Shown here: piece after piece, positions 49,397 through 59,147 of the stretch
Position numbering within the stretch: position 1 is the first letter of the stretch
Layout of the letters: the number at the start of each line of letters is the position of its first letter
Origin: Leucocoprinus leucothites
Taxonomy: Eukaryota > Basidiomycota > Agaricomycetes > Agaricales > Agaricaceae
DNA length: 64,000 nt
NCBI GenBank assembly: GCA_013368445.1
Contig: JAACJO010000014.1
Location: 248,001 to 312,000, forward strand
Reading direction: 5' to 3'
Notes under the pieces: model-generated
What the model saw: the letters and a program-made list of their open reading frames with translations, nothing else
What the model was told of the DNA's origin: nothing
Databases searched by the model: none
Made by a program: the position numbers and the translations under genes

Positions 49397-51232
49397 GTCT
49401 GCCTATGAGTGTCCGATGGTCGGGAACGTCCGCAGTGATGATGATCGACGATGGTGGTGATGCAGCCCTTTAGATGAACGACGAGACGACATCCTTATTT
49501 ATTCCGATTTACCCCCTGCGCACTGACCCCATTCCACTCATTTATACATCCATCTCCCCGTCGTCGGTTGTTTGTTTGTCTGAAACCCTTTCGTCGTTAT
49601 CCTAGGTAGTAGTGGTGAACCTAATATGTTACTGTAGTAGATCTGTTCTGTCGGAGAAGGAAGAAGAAAAGGGTCTGGTTGAAGAAAAAATTACAGGTTA
49701 ATAGCCTTGGGGCTTTTTTTCTTTGACTCGGGTTGTGATTGTGTTACGAAGTCGCTCGCCGTCACTCCTCTTGTTTAGTGTTGCTTTGTTTTTCTTCTGA
49801 TAATTTAATTTCGGATTATGTGGATACTTTTGAGGCTGAACGTTTAGTAAGAGCGGTAGGAATATAAGCAGTATAAATGCAATGAGTGTACCAAGTGATG
49901 ACTAACTCTTCGGAGCCTCTGACGAAAACATCACTGGGAGTACTACAACTGCGAATCATCGTCGATGATACCTCATGATGTATAGATCAACCAATAAGCG
50001 GAAAACTAAACCATCACAAGAAGCGGTGAATGTCAATATAGGTGTTGAAGACTTTCTTAAGGTTGATCCTCCGAATTCCACATACTTGAACGGCTACAAT
50101 AAGCGCTGCTTAACGATTCGTGCCAACAGAGCCCTACGCCTCTCCACAGAGGAAGACGATACTGGCTGGCCGCAGAGATGTTACATTCACCAATTTTCTT
50201 TACCAATTTCAATGCACCGAATCTCACTCCACTGGAATTGACAACTAAATCACCAGGCTGTTGCGTTTGTGGATTAATTTTGACAGTAGATTATTACCTG
50301 AGGTTTCGAACGGACAAGTTGTCAGGAGATGAGTACTAGTGCTTGTACCCTCACTGACTTGTGTGACTGCTGATCGACGGATCATACGATCCATGTATTT
50401 AATGTCAAATTACTTTTTCGCTAAAATCTGTATCGGCCACTGTTCTTCTGATACTATGTGTTCTACTTTTCTGAACTCGCCTCCTTGAGAGAAAACTACG
50501 CCGCGAAAGTTAAAAACGACTTCTCAGCCCCAGATACATTGACGTGTGTTACGACGTTGGTCGGATTACAGTACTGAGATGCTATGATTAGTTCCCGAGA
50601 TGACATCGGATCAACAGGCGATGACGATCACCCGTCATCGTCACAATGCAACGCAATGTTCAACAAGAAAACCGGTATGGTACGCGTCTAGGAGCACCGC
50701 AATATTGTGGAGCGCTCCATATATTTCTATGGTGAGCGCGTGGTCAGACCTTAGCGTCGAGCGACCGGTGGATATTGATGTCGGCTAGAAGTGTTACAGC
50801 ATTACGAGTTGTTTTTAGTGCTGATGTTTGTACTTTTGTGTCGTATTCGTCAAATGTGACCGATGACAGAGACGATGAACTTGAACCCTGCTTGGACATG
50901 TTCAAGGTGTACTGGAGGTTTGTAAAATCCTCCATCCCTTGTTTAGGATCATGCAGTTTCTAAATATATCCAGCTCAAAAATACTTAGAACAAAAAAAAT
51001 GATAGTTCGGCCCACCAAAAATAGTAAATGCGGCATGAAGAAATAAGTCTGACTGTGGTGTAGAGGGCTAAATGTGAATGTGCTACTAATCGCTACAACT
51101 GGCGTAGGATGGGCCTCTCATAGCCCGGTGGAGCCTGGGGTCCTCTGTCAAGTTGGTTATCACCATGTACACTTCAGATTTATGTCACCACTTGCAAAAC
51201 ATTCTTGGATTCATATCATACCCACTACGAAG
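49397..51232. other. Intergenic region between SEC61 and the lysozyme gene
   Basis: 3' flank of SEC61, then AT-rich DNA. An ATG-initiated plus-strand frame at 49975-50241 and a Ser-rich 63-codon minus-strand frame at 50744-50935 (true ATG) are visible. Neither has a domain, a signal peptide or a convincing splice extension, so I do not call them. Confidence 0.4.
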
Positions 51233-51240
51233 TATAAAAG
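51233..51240 (+). promoter_or_regulatory. TATA box of the lysozyme gene
   Basis: TATAAAAG lies 88-95 bases upstream of the ATG at 51328. Confidence 0.6.
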
Positions 51241-51327
51241 ACCACCATAATGCACTGATCATCCCAGAACTACAGGACAAATACCCAAATACCGAACCAA
51301 CTTCTCAGTCGACTCCCTGAAATCACC

Positions 51328-51879
51328 ATGCGAGCATTCTTCACTCTCCTTCTTGTCGCCACTCCTTTCGCTTTCGTCCAGGCCGCACCGGCGGCATGTC
51401 CTCCGGACGTTAACAGCGCAACCATCTCTCTCATCAAAGAGTTCGAAGGTTTTGTTCCGAAACCTGCACCCGACCCCATTGGTCTTCCAACCGTCGGGTA
51501 CGGCCATCTTTGCAAGACAAAGAGCTGTTCCGAGGTCAATTTCCCCCTGACCGAAGCTACTGCGACTACGCTTCTCAACGCAGACTTGAAGCAATTCACG
51601 TCTTGTCTTAACAAGGCGGTCAAGTCGAGCGTCAAATTAAACGATAACCAGTTCGGAGCGCTTGCCTCGTGGACGTTCAACGAGGGCTGCGGTAACATGG
51701 CGTCATCGACCTTGATTAAGAGGTTGAATAATGGCGAGGATCCGAATACTGTTGCAGCAGAGGAGTTGCCGCAGTGGAAACTGGCTGGGGGTAAGGTCTT
51801 ACCAGGGCTGGTGAGGCGACGTGCGGCCGAAGTCAAGCTATTCAAGACCGCTTCGAGCACCATCGCTCATCCATGCTGA
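51328..51879 (+). CDS. Secreted GH24 (T4-type) lysozyme
   Basis: Single-exon gene of 183 residues. Residues 1-20 are a signal peptide (MRAFFTLLLVATPFAFVQA). The catalytic core is plain: E40 in KEFEG, D49 in PDPIG and T55 in PTVGYGH correspond to Glu11/Asp20/Thr26 of phage T4 lysozyme. C24 and C62 may form a disulphide. Later ALASWTFNEGCG and GLVRRRAAEVKLF are GH24 signatures. The enzyme hydrolyses the MurNAc-GlcNAc bond of bacterial peptidoglycan. Family knowledge points to an origin in phage or bacteria and a role in antibacterial defence or bacterial nutrition. Lack of introns in an intron-dense region fits transfer. A strong TATA box suggests inducible, high expression. Confidence 0.92.
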   Translation: MRAFFTLLLVATPFAFVQAAPAACPPDVNSATISLIKEFEGFVPKPAPDPIGLPTVGYGHLCKTKSCSEVNFPLTEATATTLLNADLKQFTSCLNKAVKSSVKLNDNQFGALASWTFNEGCGNMASSTLIKRLNNGEDPNTVAAEELPQWKLAGGKVLPGLVRRRAAEVKLFKTASSTIAHPC

Positions 51880-52137
51880 TTGGCACGAGGGGATAAACCC
51901 GGCGCGTCGCAGGTTATCCGAGTTTATTAGTACCAGAGTTTCAATGTTATACGTACATTACAAGAGTAGCAGATAGGTTATTTTATGATTGATCAGGGCC
52001 TGTTCACCCTTGACATCAAATGATTAAAGCCCGAATTTGACTCGCCCAGGCGGGTAGGCCGCTAGAGTAAGTTGGTTAAGAGACTCAAAGGTCATTATAC
52101 TAGCAAGTAATTCTCTGTTAAGGCATGCCAAAACAGG

Positions 52138-52680
52138 GAAACCTGGAGATTCTTCAAAATCCAGCGACGAAGCCTCGCCAGAGGCAGATGCAGGTGCCTC
52201 TTTTGCGCAGCATTGGCAAGCAATCTACGCGCCTGAATACAACGCATATTACTTCTACAATAGCCAGACGGGTGAGACAACATGGACGAATCCCCTACAA
52301 CCCTCTGATTCTGCTTCTTCGAGCGTTCCGCCCTCTGTTCCCTCTGCTTCACTTCATCAGAGCCCGAGCCTGCTTCTGCTTCCACCTCGCAGTATACTGC
52401 CCTTCAAGCAGCCGCCCTTGCCCGGGGAATTATCCATCCCTCGTCCACCTCAATCCCACCCTCTTCACCGCTACAACGTCTGCTAGCGGTGGACCAATAC
52501 CATCATTCCAAGCCAAGTTTAATGCGCGTACTGGTGCATTCGCACGACCCGACGCGCGAACACCCGGCCATTTATCTGAGTATGAGAAAATGAAACGGAT
52601 GAGCGAGTTCTACTTTGATGTCAATGCTCGGGAGCAAGAGTTGGCGCAGGAGGATGCTCAAGGGGAAGAAGGGAATGGGG
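52138..52680 (+). pseudogene. Truncated, frameshifted copy of the WW-domain gene
   Basis: Near-identical over long stretches to about 62418-62970 in the same orientation. It lacks the first 150 or so coding bases, the last codons of exon 1, the intron and exon 2. Relative to the intact gene it has a 10-base deletion (CGTCCGATGT) after CCCTCTGCTT and a further one-base loss near GGGGAATTATCC. The WW segment and the later ATTSASGGPIPSF part therefore lie in different frames. There is no start codon in the right frame. Non-functional duplicate. Confidence 0.85.
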
Positions 52681-53472
52681 GGGCATGATCTATTAATTAG
52701 GGCTGTGCCGAGTCCATAAATAGTGCATTGATGGTGAGACTCGAGTAATTAGAATCAATTAATCAAGCTTGAAGTTGTCATATTGCCAACATCGAGAAAC
52801 ACATCAACACGCCACAAACTCACCATACCGAAGCCCGAACCCGACAGTGTGCTTAATTATCGAGCACCTCACAACGAGCGCACACCTGCGTTTCTCTACT
52901 GAGTAACTAACCTTTCGACCGTGTTCTTCAAGTTGGTACCCACCGCAACCTGATAACCTACCCCTCGACCCCCCGGTACATCGGATGCATGGTTTTACTA
53001 ACTTGAAAGACCTCTTTTATGAATCATGAATCAATTCGGGCAATTAATCGCTAGTAGTCCCTATCAGAGAACACCGAGGCTATTTTCACACGTGAAACCC
53101 GGTGTCTGGCTTCTGACCGACCGGGGGTGTAGTAGAAGACGTACGTAGAACAAACGATCAAATCACTTTGCATCTCAACCTCTGCTGCAAAGTATAATTT
53201 CTTTTTGTGCGTTGTTATTTTCGATTTTGACGCTCATTTTGGATCACTTATTGGCATTCGGCTTCGGTCCAATACGATATAGATGCCCCGAATGACTTGT
53301 TTTTATCCTCTAGTATCCATCTCTGATCTATGCGCGTGGATGGATGATCGGAATCATCCAAATATGGTTTCAACGAAGTATGTATATCAAGCCGCCGGGA
53401 AACAAGAAACAGCTGCTCTATCATTCGAGTTTCCTTTCCATCCTGATTGCGTCCTGGTACTTCGGGCTTACC
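52681..53472. other. Upstream region of 7TM gene I
   Basis: No gene is supported. The open frame leading into gene I (53344 onward) contains an earlier in-frame ATG, so a longer N-terminus of 43 extra residues is possible. Confidence 0.4.
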
Positions 53473-54736
53473 ATGTCTGGTGCCACACCGTACGATTTCT
53501 CCTATGCGGCGAGGGATGTGATTCTGAATATGACGCTGATAGAGAGTTTAGGATTTGGTGAGATTTAGCGTTAGCCTTGGAAGTGAGTTTGCAACTAAGG
53601 AATTACTACGACATTATCTCAGGTCTCTATTCGGCGGTGTTCTGGTTTACGCTGTATTGGCTACGTAGGTATTCACTTCCTATTTTTTACTGAATGACAC
53701 CTGACCAGTCCGGCTAGTTTTCAATCGGCAAAGGGACAGGGGGGCTCCTCGAAGGTTATCGACCTTGTTCATAATCATTCCCCTCTACGTCTTAGCGATA
53801 ATTCACCTCATGGTTCGGTGGACAGTGACCAGGCTCGCATTTGTGGTCCATGGACAAACCTCTGAGACAGTTCTTAATGGCTTCCTCTTCCAGCCGCAGT
53901 GGTGCATTGTCCTCTCTGTTGTCTCTTTCTCAATGAGTTCGTTGATCGCTGATTTTGTTACTGTGAGTTGTGCCACGCTTTCTCAAGTGCGATCATTGCT
54001 GATTCGGGAGTAGGTCTGGCGATGCTGGATGATCTGGAACCGTAATTGGAAGGTTGCTGCGGTGCCCTTCCTACTAGTGGTCACTGGAACGGGTCAGTTG
54101 GCGCGGTTAAGAAATATATGGTGTGAAATGACTGACATCCAAGTCCCTAGCCTTCTGTATCCTCGGCGCAATTTATCAAATTGAGCCCAATGTCCTCAGC
54201 ACCTCCCACTTCAACAAGTTTGCGGAATTCCTTATGATATACTTCATCTTTTCCCTCGCAAGTATGACCATCTCCACAACTCTTATGATCTACAGAATCG
54301 CTGCTGTGGGTCGTATTACCGGTTTCCACCTCGAGAATACCTACAGGAAAGTAGCTGAAATTATCGTGGAGTCAGCCGCGTTGTACTGTATGGCCCTCGT
54401 CATTTATCTTCCTTTCCTTGTTCGCGACGACTTTAGTAGTGGGTACTCGGAAGCCATTCTAAGCACGATTACTGTGAGGTGTATTCCCTTGATTTTCTGA
54501 TACCGGCGCTCACGGACTGTTTCGTTTACTTACAGGGAATCGCCCCCACGATCATATCAGGCCGTGTGGCACTCGGTGTGGCAAGAGACTATTCGACAGC
54601 GCCCCAGAGCGGAAACATCGGCACCTTTGTATTCGCACCCGTTATGGGGTCTACCGATAGTCCACATACGGACTGCCTCGCTGAGCTGGGCGCCCTTCGC
54701 CGCTCAAAGGAAGAACCAGTAAGTTCTGCGACCTGA
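53473..54736 (+). CDS. Orphan 7TM protein I (separate subfamily)
   Basis: Six exons, intact. A short N-terminus with SYAARDVILNMTLIESLGF precedes helix 1 (GLYSAVFWFTLYWL), then a basic loop (NRQRDRGAPRR), helix 2 (LFIIIPLYVLAIIHLM), VWRCWMIWNRNWKVAAVP after helix 3, ISTTLMIYRIAAVGR, IIVESAALYCMALVIYLP, and a last helix reading GIAPTIISGRVALGVARD in place of NVRVGLGW. The tail is Ser/Pro-rich. WRCWMIWNRNWK and GRVALG set it apart from A-F. It belongs to the broad basidiomycete 7TM superfamily. It lies directly upstream of, and opposite to, three secreted-peptide genes. Confidence 0.8.
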
Positions 54737-55080
54737 AGGTATTGGTAGGGTACAGGGAGGTGTTGCATGCGACATGTGGTAGTATACATCTATCTTCAAA
54801 ACAGCCCGATCCAGACATCATTCACGTTGAATGCTGTTCCATTTTGCCTAATTTTGAACATGGGAAGCCCTGACTTTGACTGCATATTTATATACATCAT
54901 TTGGTTCTTTGAACTTCTTGAAGGTTTTTTTTTGGCGCCAATCTCAGGACCATTGAGGTAAGGACCAAGTTATAGATATAATATCAACGGAATATCAGGT
55001 ATAAAGGTTCCTATCCTTCCTCTCCCACCCCAGAGCGACAATTTTTCTTCAATCAAAAGCAGCTCCTCTAGGTGATCGTT
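54737..55080. other. 3' flank of 7TM gene I and of peptide gene 1
   Basis: Convergent 3' ends. No other feature was seen. Confidence 0.4.
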
Positions 55081-55303
55081 TCATGCGTCATTGCCATAGT
55101 GCACATTCTTGATAAAAATGCCGCCTGGGGAAAATACCACGGTCGTCGGCGTAGGACTCGCGGCTTTGTTGATAGTCAGATTCTCCCTGCAGAAATTGGC
55201 CAAAAGCAGGGTAGAACTAACCCGTTTCTGTAACAAGCGGCAGTGCGGAAACGACAGTACCACTGAATGTGGCAGCAACGATGATGCAAGTGGAGAAACG
55301 CAT
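55081..55303 (-). CDS. Small secreted peptide precursor 1
   Basis: Two exons (55222-55303, 55081-55163) with a 58-base intron (GTTAGT donor, CTGAC branch, AAAG acceptor) give 54 residues. Residues 1-20 are a signal peptide (MRFSTCIIVAATFSGTVVSA). The mature part starts LPLVTETAASPTPTT and ends GGIFIKNVHYGNDA. A TATA box stands about 90 bases upstream. Its paralogue at 55896-56138 shares the signal-peptide pattern, SALPL, the intron position to within a codon or two and the IF(I/L)(K/R)NVHY block. No cysteine occurs in the mature part. It could be a signalling peptide, a ribosomally made natural-product precursor or a small effector. No enzyme that would modify it is visible nearby. Confidence 0.65.
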
Positions 55304-55391
55304 GATAAAGCAAAAAACTGGGGTTTGAGTATTGAAATATTTGAGCTCTTGGACAGCAGCAGTGACCGAGGGACAGTTGCAGGTTTGCAGG

Positions 55392-55399
55392 CTTTTATA
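55392..55399 (-). promoter_or_regulatory. TATA box of peptide gene 1
   Basis: CTTTTATA on the plus strand (TATAAAAG on the minus strand) lies about 89-96 bases before the start codon. Confidence 0.6.
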
Positions 55400-55895
55400 G
55401 GTTTGAGCCCCGTCGTGTCAAGACCACTGGCAAATTTGATGGACCACTGGATAAATATGTCTGGCTCTCAGTAAGTACTCACATGATAGTAAATCACCCC
55501 AACTCGCATCATCATTCATAGCATGAGTATCTGTCGTATACATGATGAGCCTATCATGAGCATGCCTCGACAGAATAGAAGCTGATAGCAATAATGAGCT
55601 TCCTGGGTTGAGAATATAGGTCCAGTGTGAGCCTGCGATGGGTTTTGCGCAGTAGACTGGGCTCTCACGCGGTCAGAATCAGTAAGCAAGTGCTTACTCT
55701 AAAATAATGTTTTAATTGCGGCATCAAACTGGCGGTAAAATACTCTCCAGTACTGGTTTGGATTGGATTCTCTGGTACTTGATGCCAAGAGACCGTGACA
55801 ATATACTGGTTAATGGCATAGTGGCAGGTGTGTACGTAGGATATGACACCGCTCCTACAAGCCCCCTCTCGTAACAAGACATCATCTCCTCAAGA
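55400..55895. other. Spacer between peptide genes 1 and 2
   Basis: No coding potential beyond the flanking peptide genes was recognised. Confidence 0.4.
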
Positions 55896-56138
55896 CTACT
55901 CGAAGATAGCGTTTGATGTGTCCGCCTCGTCTTCATAGTGCACATTTCGAAGGAAAATGGTATCTGGAGTCACCGGAGTGGATCGGCTGACGACTACATG
56001 GACAGTCAGCTTTTCTGTATTTAAAGAGGGTTGGAACAATATGAGAGATCACTTTCCTGGTTCGGCGAACAGAGGCAAGGCAGAGATAAAGGTACCACTG
56101 CAAGTGATGGAAAAGATGATGCAAGTAAAGAGTCGCAT
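55896..56138 (-). CDS. Small secreted peptide precursor 2 (paralogue of 1)
   Basis: Two exons (56053-56138, 55896-55986) give 58 residues. The signal peptide is MRLFTCIIFSITCSGTFISA, followed by LPLFAEPGNRSTPVTPDT and IFLRNVHYEDEADTSNAIFE. The acceptor was chosen at GTCGTCAG because only this keeps the NVHY block in frame after the canonical GTGATC donor; CTGAC lies in branch position. A TATA box stands about 85-92 bases upstream. Compared with peptide 1, the sequence has diverged widely but the hydrophobic signal, SALPL, (S/T)PxT and IF(I/L)(K/R)NVHY remain. The acidic C-terminal extension is longer. Confidence 0.65.
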
Positions 56139-56222
56139 ATTTGAGAACAGAGATAGAGGCTGAGCGCTGGAGTACTTGGGAGACTCTAGTAGAATTTAAG
56201 GGGTGGACACATTTCTCCGGAT

Positions 56223-56230
56223 TTTTTATA
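56223..56230 (-). promoter_or_regulatory. TATA box of peptide gene 2
   Basis: TTTTTATA on the plus strand (TATAAAAA on the minus strand), 85-92 bases before the start codon. Confidence 0.6.
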
Positions 56231-56877
56231 GAATCGAGGGTGAAGGTATTTCTATACTATCGGTGATCGGCCAGTAGTGCAAGCCCCACGGCCTCCGGGC
56301 GAGTCTCCAGGAATATACTCTGAGTTGGGTGATGGTCATCATTCATCTCAAGTTTCAACTGGAAGTATCACACTCGGTAGAAGCATCTACCATATGATAC
56401 GCTACTCAAAAGAATTGGCAAGCTCCGATTGAAACGATGACATGAAAGTTGATGTTTCCAGATAACTAGATGATATGTCCAAAATTCTGTGATTGTGGGA
56501 TGGACCCACAATTTACTGTGTCCTTCAACATTATAGCGGCCTGAGCCTGCGAGGCACTCCCCATGCTGCATAGGAAGGAAAAGTGAGTTCGGTGAAGCGT
56601 GAGTGGCCGATACGAAGACCGACCGGCGCCCACATCTGTTGATAGTGATGCTGGCTCTGCCAGTCACGGTGGATACTACCTGGCGTCTCCATCACCTCAT
56701 GATCACTTGTCTTCCATTCAATCTCGAAATATCGCGCGATGATATAGATATGTCTACCTAATCCGGATACCATTCGACATGAGACAGAAACGAGAAGTAA
56801 TATACAAAGCGCCTTTAGAACACGGTGAACTTGGGGCAACCATCAAGCCCCAGTAGCCCGGAGACTACGCGAGAGAG
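56231..56877. other. Spacer between peptide genes 2 and 3
   Basis: A minus-strand frame at 56531-56839 shows a hydrophobic N-terminus but starts at TTG and has no in-frame ATG placed to use it. I do not call it. Confidence 0.35.
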
Positions 56878-57275
56878 TCAGGCATGGTAAACATTCGCGC
56901 TGCGAGGGATATGACTATCGTCGGCAACAACCTCGCTGCGAGGAGCGTGCCTATCGTTTGCAACATCCTCACTACGAGGGACATGTCTATCGTTTGCAAT
57001 GTCTTCGCTACGAGGTATATGCCTATCATCAGCAATGTCCTTGCCGCGCGGAATATGCCCGTCAGTATAACCGTGAATATATTAGACATTCCCGGTATTC
57101 AGAGCCCCGCCAAGAGCATGACGGTTCTGGAGGGCTTCGAGTACGCAATTAGCTCAGTCGTAGCAGGATCTTGAAATATTTTAGTGAATGCCATACCTGA
57201 GTCAGGGGTTGGTAAAGAATGAATGCTAGTAGCATTGAGTGCAATAGCGAGGATGATGCTGATACAGAGTTTCAT
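56878..57275 (-). CDS. Repeat-containing secreted peptide precursor 3 (splicing uncertain)
   Basis: ATG at 57275 opens a signal peptide, MKLCISIILAIALNATSIHS, followed by LPTPDS. A good intron (GTATGG donor, GCTAAT branch, CGAAG acceptor) follows, then ALQNRHALGGALNTGN. A second, weaker junction would lead into four tandem 36-base units (56896-57039) reading DIADDRHIPRSE, DIANDRHVPRSE, DVANDRHAPRSE, VVADDSHIPRSA, then a stop at 56878. Differences between units fall mainly at third codon positions in this frame, which supports that it is translated. A TATA box stands 81-88 bases upstream. There are no dibasic Kex2 sites between units. It might be a multi-copy peptide precursor. The intron joining the two halves (donor GTCTAA) is the weak point. 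Confidence 0.5.
56896..57066 (-). repeat. 36-base coding tandem repeat (12-residue units)
   Basis: Four full units at 57004-57039, 56968-57003, 56932-56967 and 56896-56931. A degenerate fifth precedes them, reading GHIPRGK. Unit consensus is (D/V)(I/V)A(D/N)D(R/S)H(I/V/A)PRS(E/A). Ala, His, Pro, Arg and Ser codons vary only synonymously. Confidence 0.85.
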
Positions 57276-57355
57276 TTCTGAGTGTATACTGTCGTGTCCA
57301 CTGGACAGGGAAGAGCTATCAATTATTTCCGAGTCAGAGGGACAAGATATCTCTA

Positions 57356-57363
57356 GTTTTATA
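57356..57363 (-). promoter_or_regulatory. TATA box of peptide gene 3
   Basis: GTTTTATA on the plus strand (TATAAAAC on the minus strand), 81-88 bases before the start codon. Confidence 0.55.
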
Positions 57364-57814
57364 CCGGCAGGGGCTGTAAGCAATCTGTGAGCATATATGC
57401 ACCTGCTCCACTCCGACATAGTGGCCTAAATACCCGCTTGACGGCACAATACCAAGTCAACGACTGGACCGATTCCAGTGTTCCAGGCAGAATGACTCTA
57501 GCGCTCATATGGGGCACTGTTGATAATCAAACCTTTCGACCATTAAGATGAGTAAAACTCGATGCATATCAAGAGCAATGCTCTGATGACACTGGTCGGT
57601 ACACTCAGACTCTGTGGGGAATGATTTCTCCTTGCAAATTCGTTTAGTAATATCGTCGCACCTACCATAAGTAGAAACATTGGAAGGAGTGAGAAATATT
57701 GCATGAGAACAAGGAACATCTGGTACGCGCAATTCCGTGGCCATGAGATTGCGAGAATTTTACATGCGACGTGAAAATCTTGTGTCAATTGTCTGAAGTC
57801 TTCTGACACTACCT
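57364..57814. other. Spacer between peptide gene 3 and 7TM gene J
   Basis: 3' flank of J. Minus-strand open frames at 57505-57809 contain a Cys-spaced stretch (YGRCDDITKRICKEK) but lack a signal peptide and splice support, so I do not call a gene. Confidence 0.35.
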
Positions 57815-59147
57815 TTATCTCTCCAACCCCTTCTCCCCCGAACCTCTTGAATCATCCCCGGCGGCAATTGATGGCTCACGTACAGGAATCGTAGCAGGCC
57901 TCCACCCGCTGACCCGTGGATAGTCACTTTCCGCGCCCATAGTCCTACCACTGTCCCCGGTGGCCCAGCCAAGGCCTACACGCACACTGATGAGCATGGT
58001 TGAAACACCGTAGAGCTCGGTTGCAATATCGTAGAAGGTGATGTAAAGAGGGTGGGCTGCAGCGACAAGCCCTACCAGGGTGATCATCCAGAGCGAATAG
58101 ATAGCAGCCGATTCAACCAGGATGGTGATTATGTGCTGCGAGAGGGTTGTTAACTGCAGGACTTCTGGCTCATGGAGTGATAAACATACCATCAACTGAC
58201 CGCCACCAAATTTGCTCGCTGCCCTGTTTACACGCCAGATTTTCCAGGACATTGCCACTATTCAGGTATGTTTGTCAGCGCCACCCTTTGGCGTAAATAT
58301 ATATAAGCGGACCTGTACAGTAGACGTTTACACTGTGGGTAGAGTTTGGAATATATTGAGTCGAACGAATAGTACACGGGAGATAAACCAGAAGAAGCGT
58401 ACCTGAGAGTCGACACTGCAACGCCCATAATCCAGTAGTTTTGTCTCAAAAGGAGGGGGATATGTTTGACAGCATAGACAAGGTAATACTCCCATGAAAG
58501 TGGGATAGCAAAAGCTAGAAGAGGGTGAGTTATATCTCTTCGCCTGCATTCGCACGAAAGACATACCCAGGAAAGATGTCAAAGCCAGCAGAGGAAACGC
58601 TATCAGCACTTTGCTTTTGTTTCCTACTATCCATAGCCGATGAATCTACGTTGGCGAAGAGCTAAGCACCGCAAGATCTCCTCAGAGATAATATATTGGA
58701 AGCCTACCAGGATTAGGTCTCCAACGAGAAATGTGATTTCTGCCATGATTGTTCTTGCAAACTGTATCAGTCTTGCGGTCATGTTTGGTGGTTCACCGAC
58801 AAAGTTGACCCATGTCAACATATAATGCTGCAACAGAGAACTCTTAGTGACTCATTCAACACAACGCAGACAAGACTCACAGCAGTAACGATCGTAAACA
58901 TGATTGCTCCCGTTACCTCCCAAAATCTCATCGTCTGAAGTCGTTCTCGATCCCCGGCATCCAAAGCCCCACCTCCGCCAAACCCACCAAATCCATCCTT
59001 GGCTTGCATTTGTATACGACGTCGACGCTGGTAGAGAAGAAGAGAAGAAATAGTGTAAAGCACGAAGAAGCCACCATAGAGTGAGGATTCGAGGAACATA
59101 AGAGTGGATGTGCGTTGCTCAACGGATGCGGCAGATGAACCTGCCAT
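57815..59147 (-). CDS. Orphan 7TM protein J
   Basis: Seven exons including a 20-base micro-exon (58313-58332) that encodes SVNVYCT across its junctions. Intact. Landmarks are FLESSLYGGFFVLYTISSLL, a Gly-rich loop (KDGFGGFGGGGALDAGDRE), HYMLTWVNFVGEPP, IHRLWIVGNKSKVLIAFP, AMSWKIWRVNRAASKFGG, ILVESAAIYSLWMITLVG and STMLISVRVGLGWATGDSGR. The tail is Ser/Arg/Pro-rich. Together with K it forms a subgroup close to A-C. It is transcribed toward the secreted-peptide genes. Confidence 0.8.

Noticed and set aside
50744..50935. 63-codon minus-strand frame with true ATG, Ser-rich, considered as a mating-pheromone precursor
   Set aside because: No C-terminal CaaX box, no STE3-type receptor nearby, and no convincing splice extension.
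56531..56839. 102-codon minus-strand frame with a hydrophobic N-terminus
   Set aside because: Begins at TTG; the in-frame ATGs fall inside or after the hydrophobic part, so no usable signal peptide.
57505..57809. Cys-spaced minus-strand frame considered as a fourth secreted peptide
   Set aside because: No signal peptide, no TATA box at the spacing seen for the other three, and no splice support.
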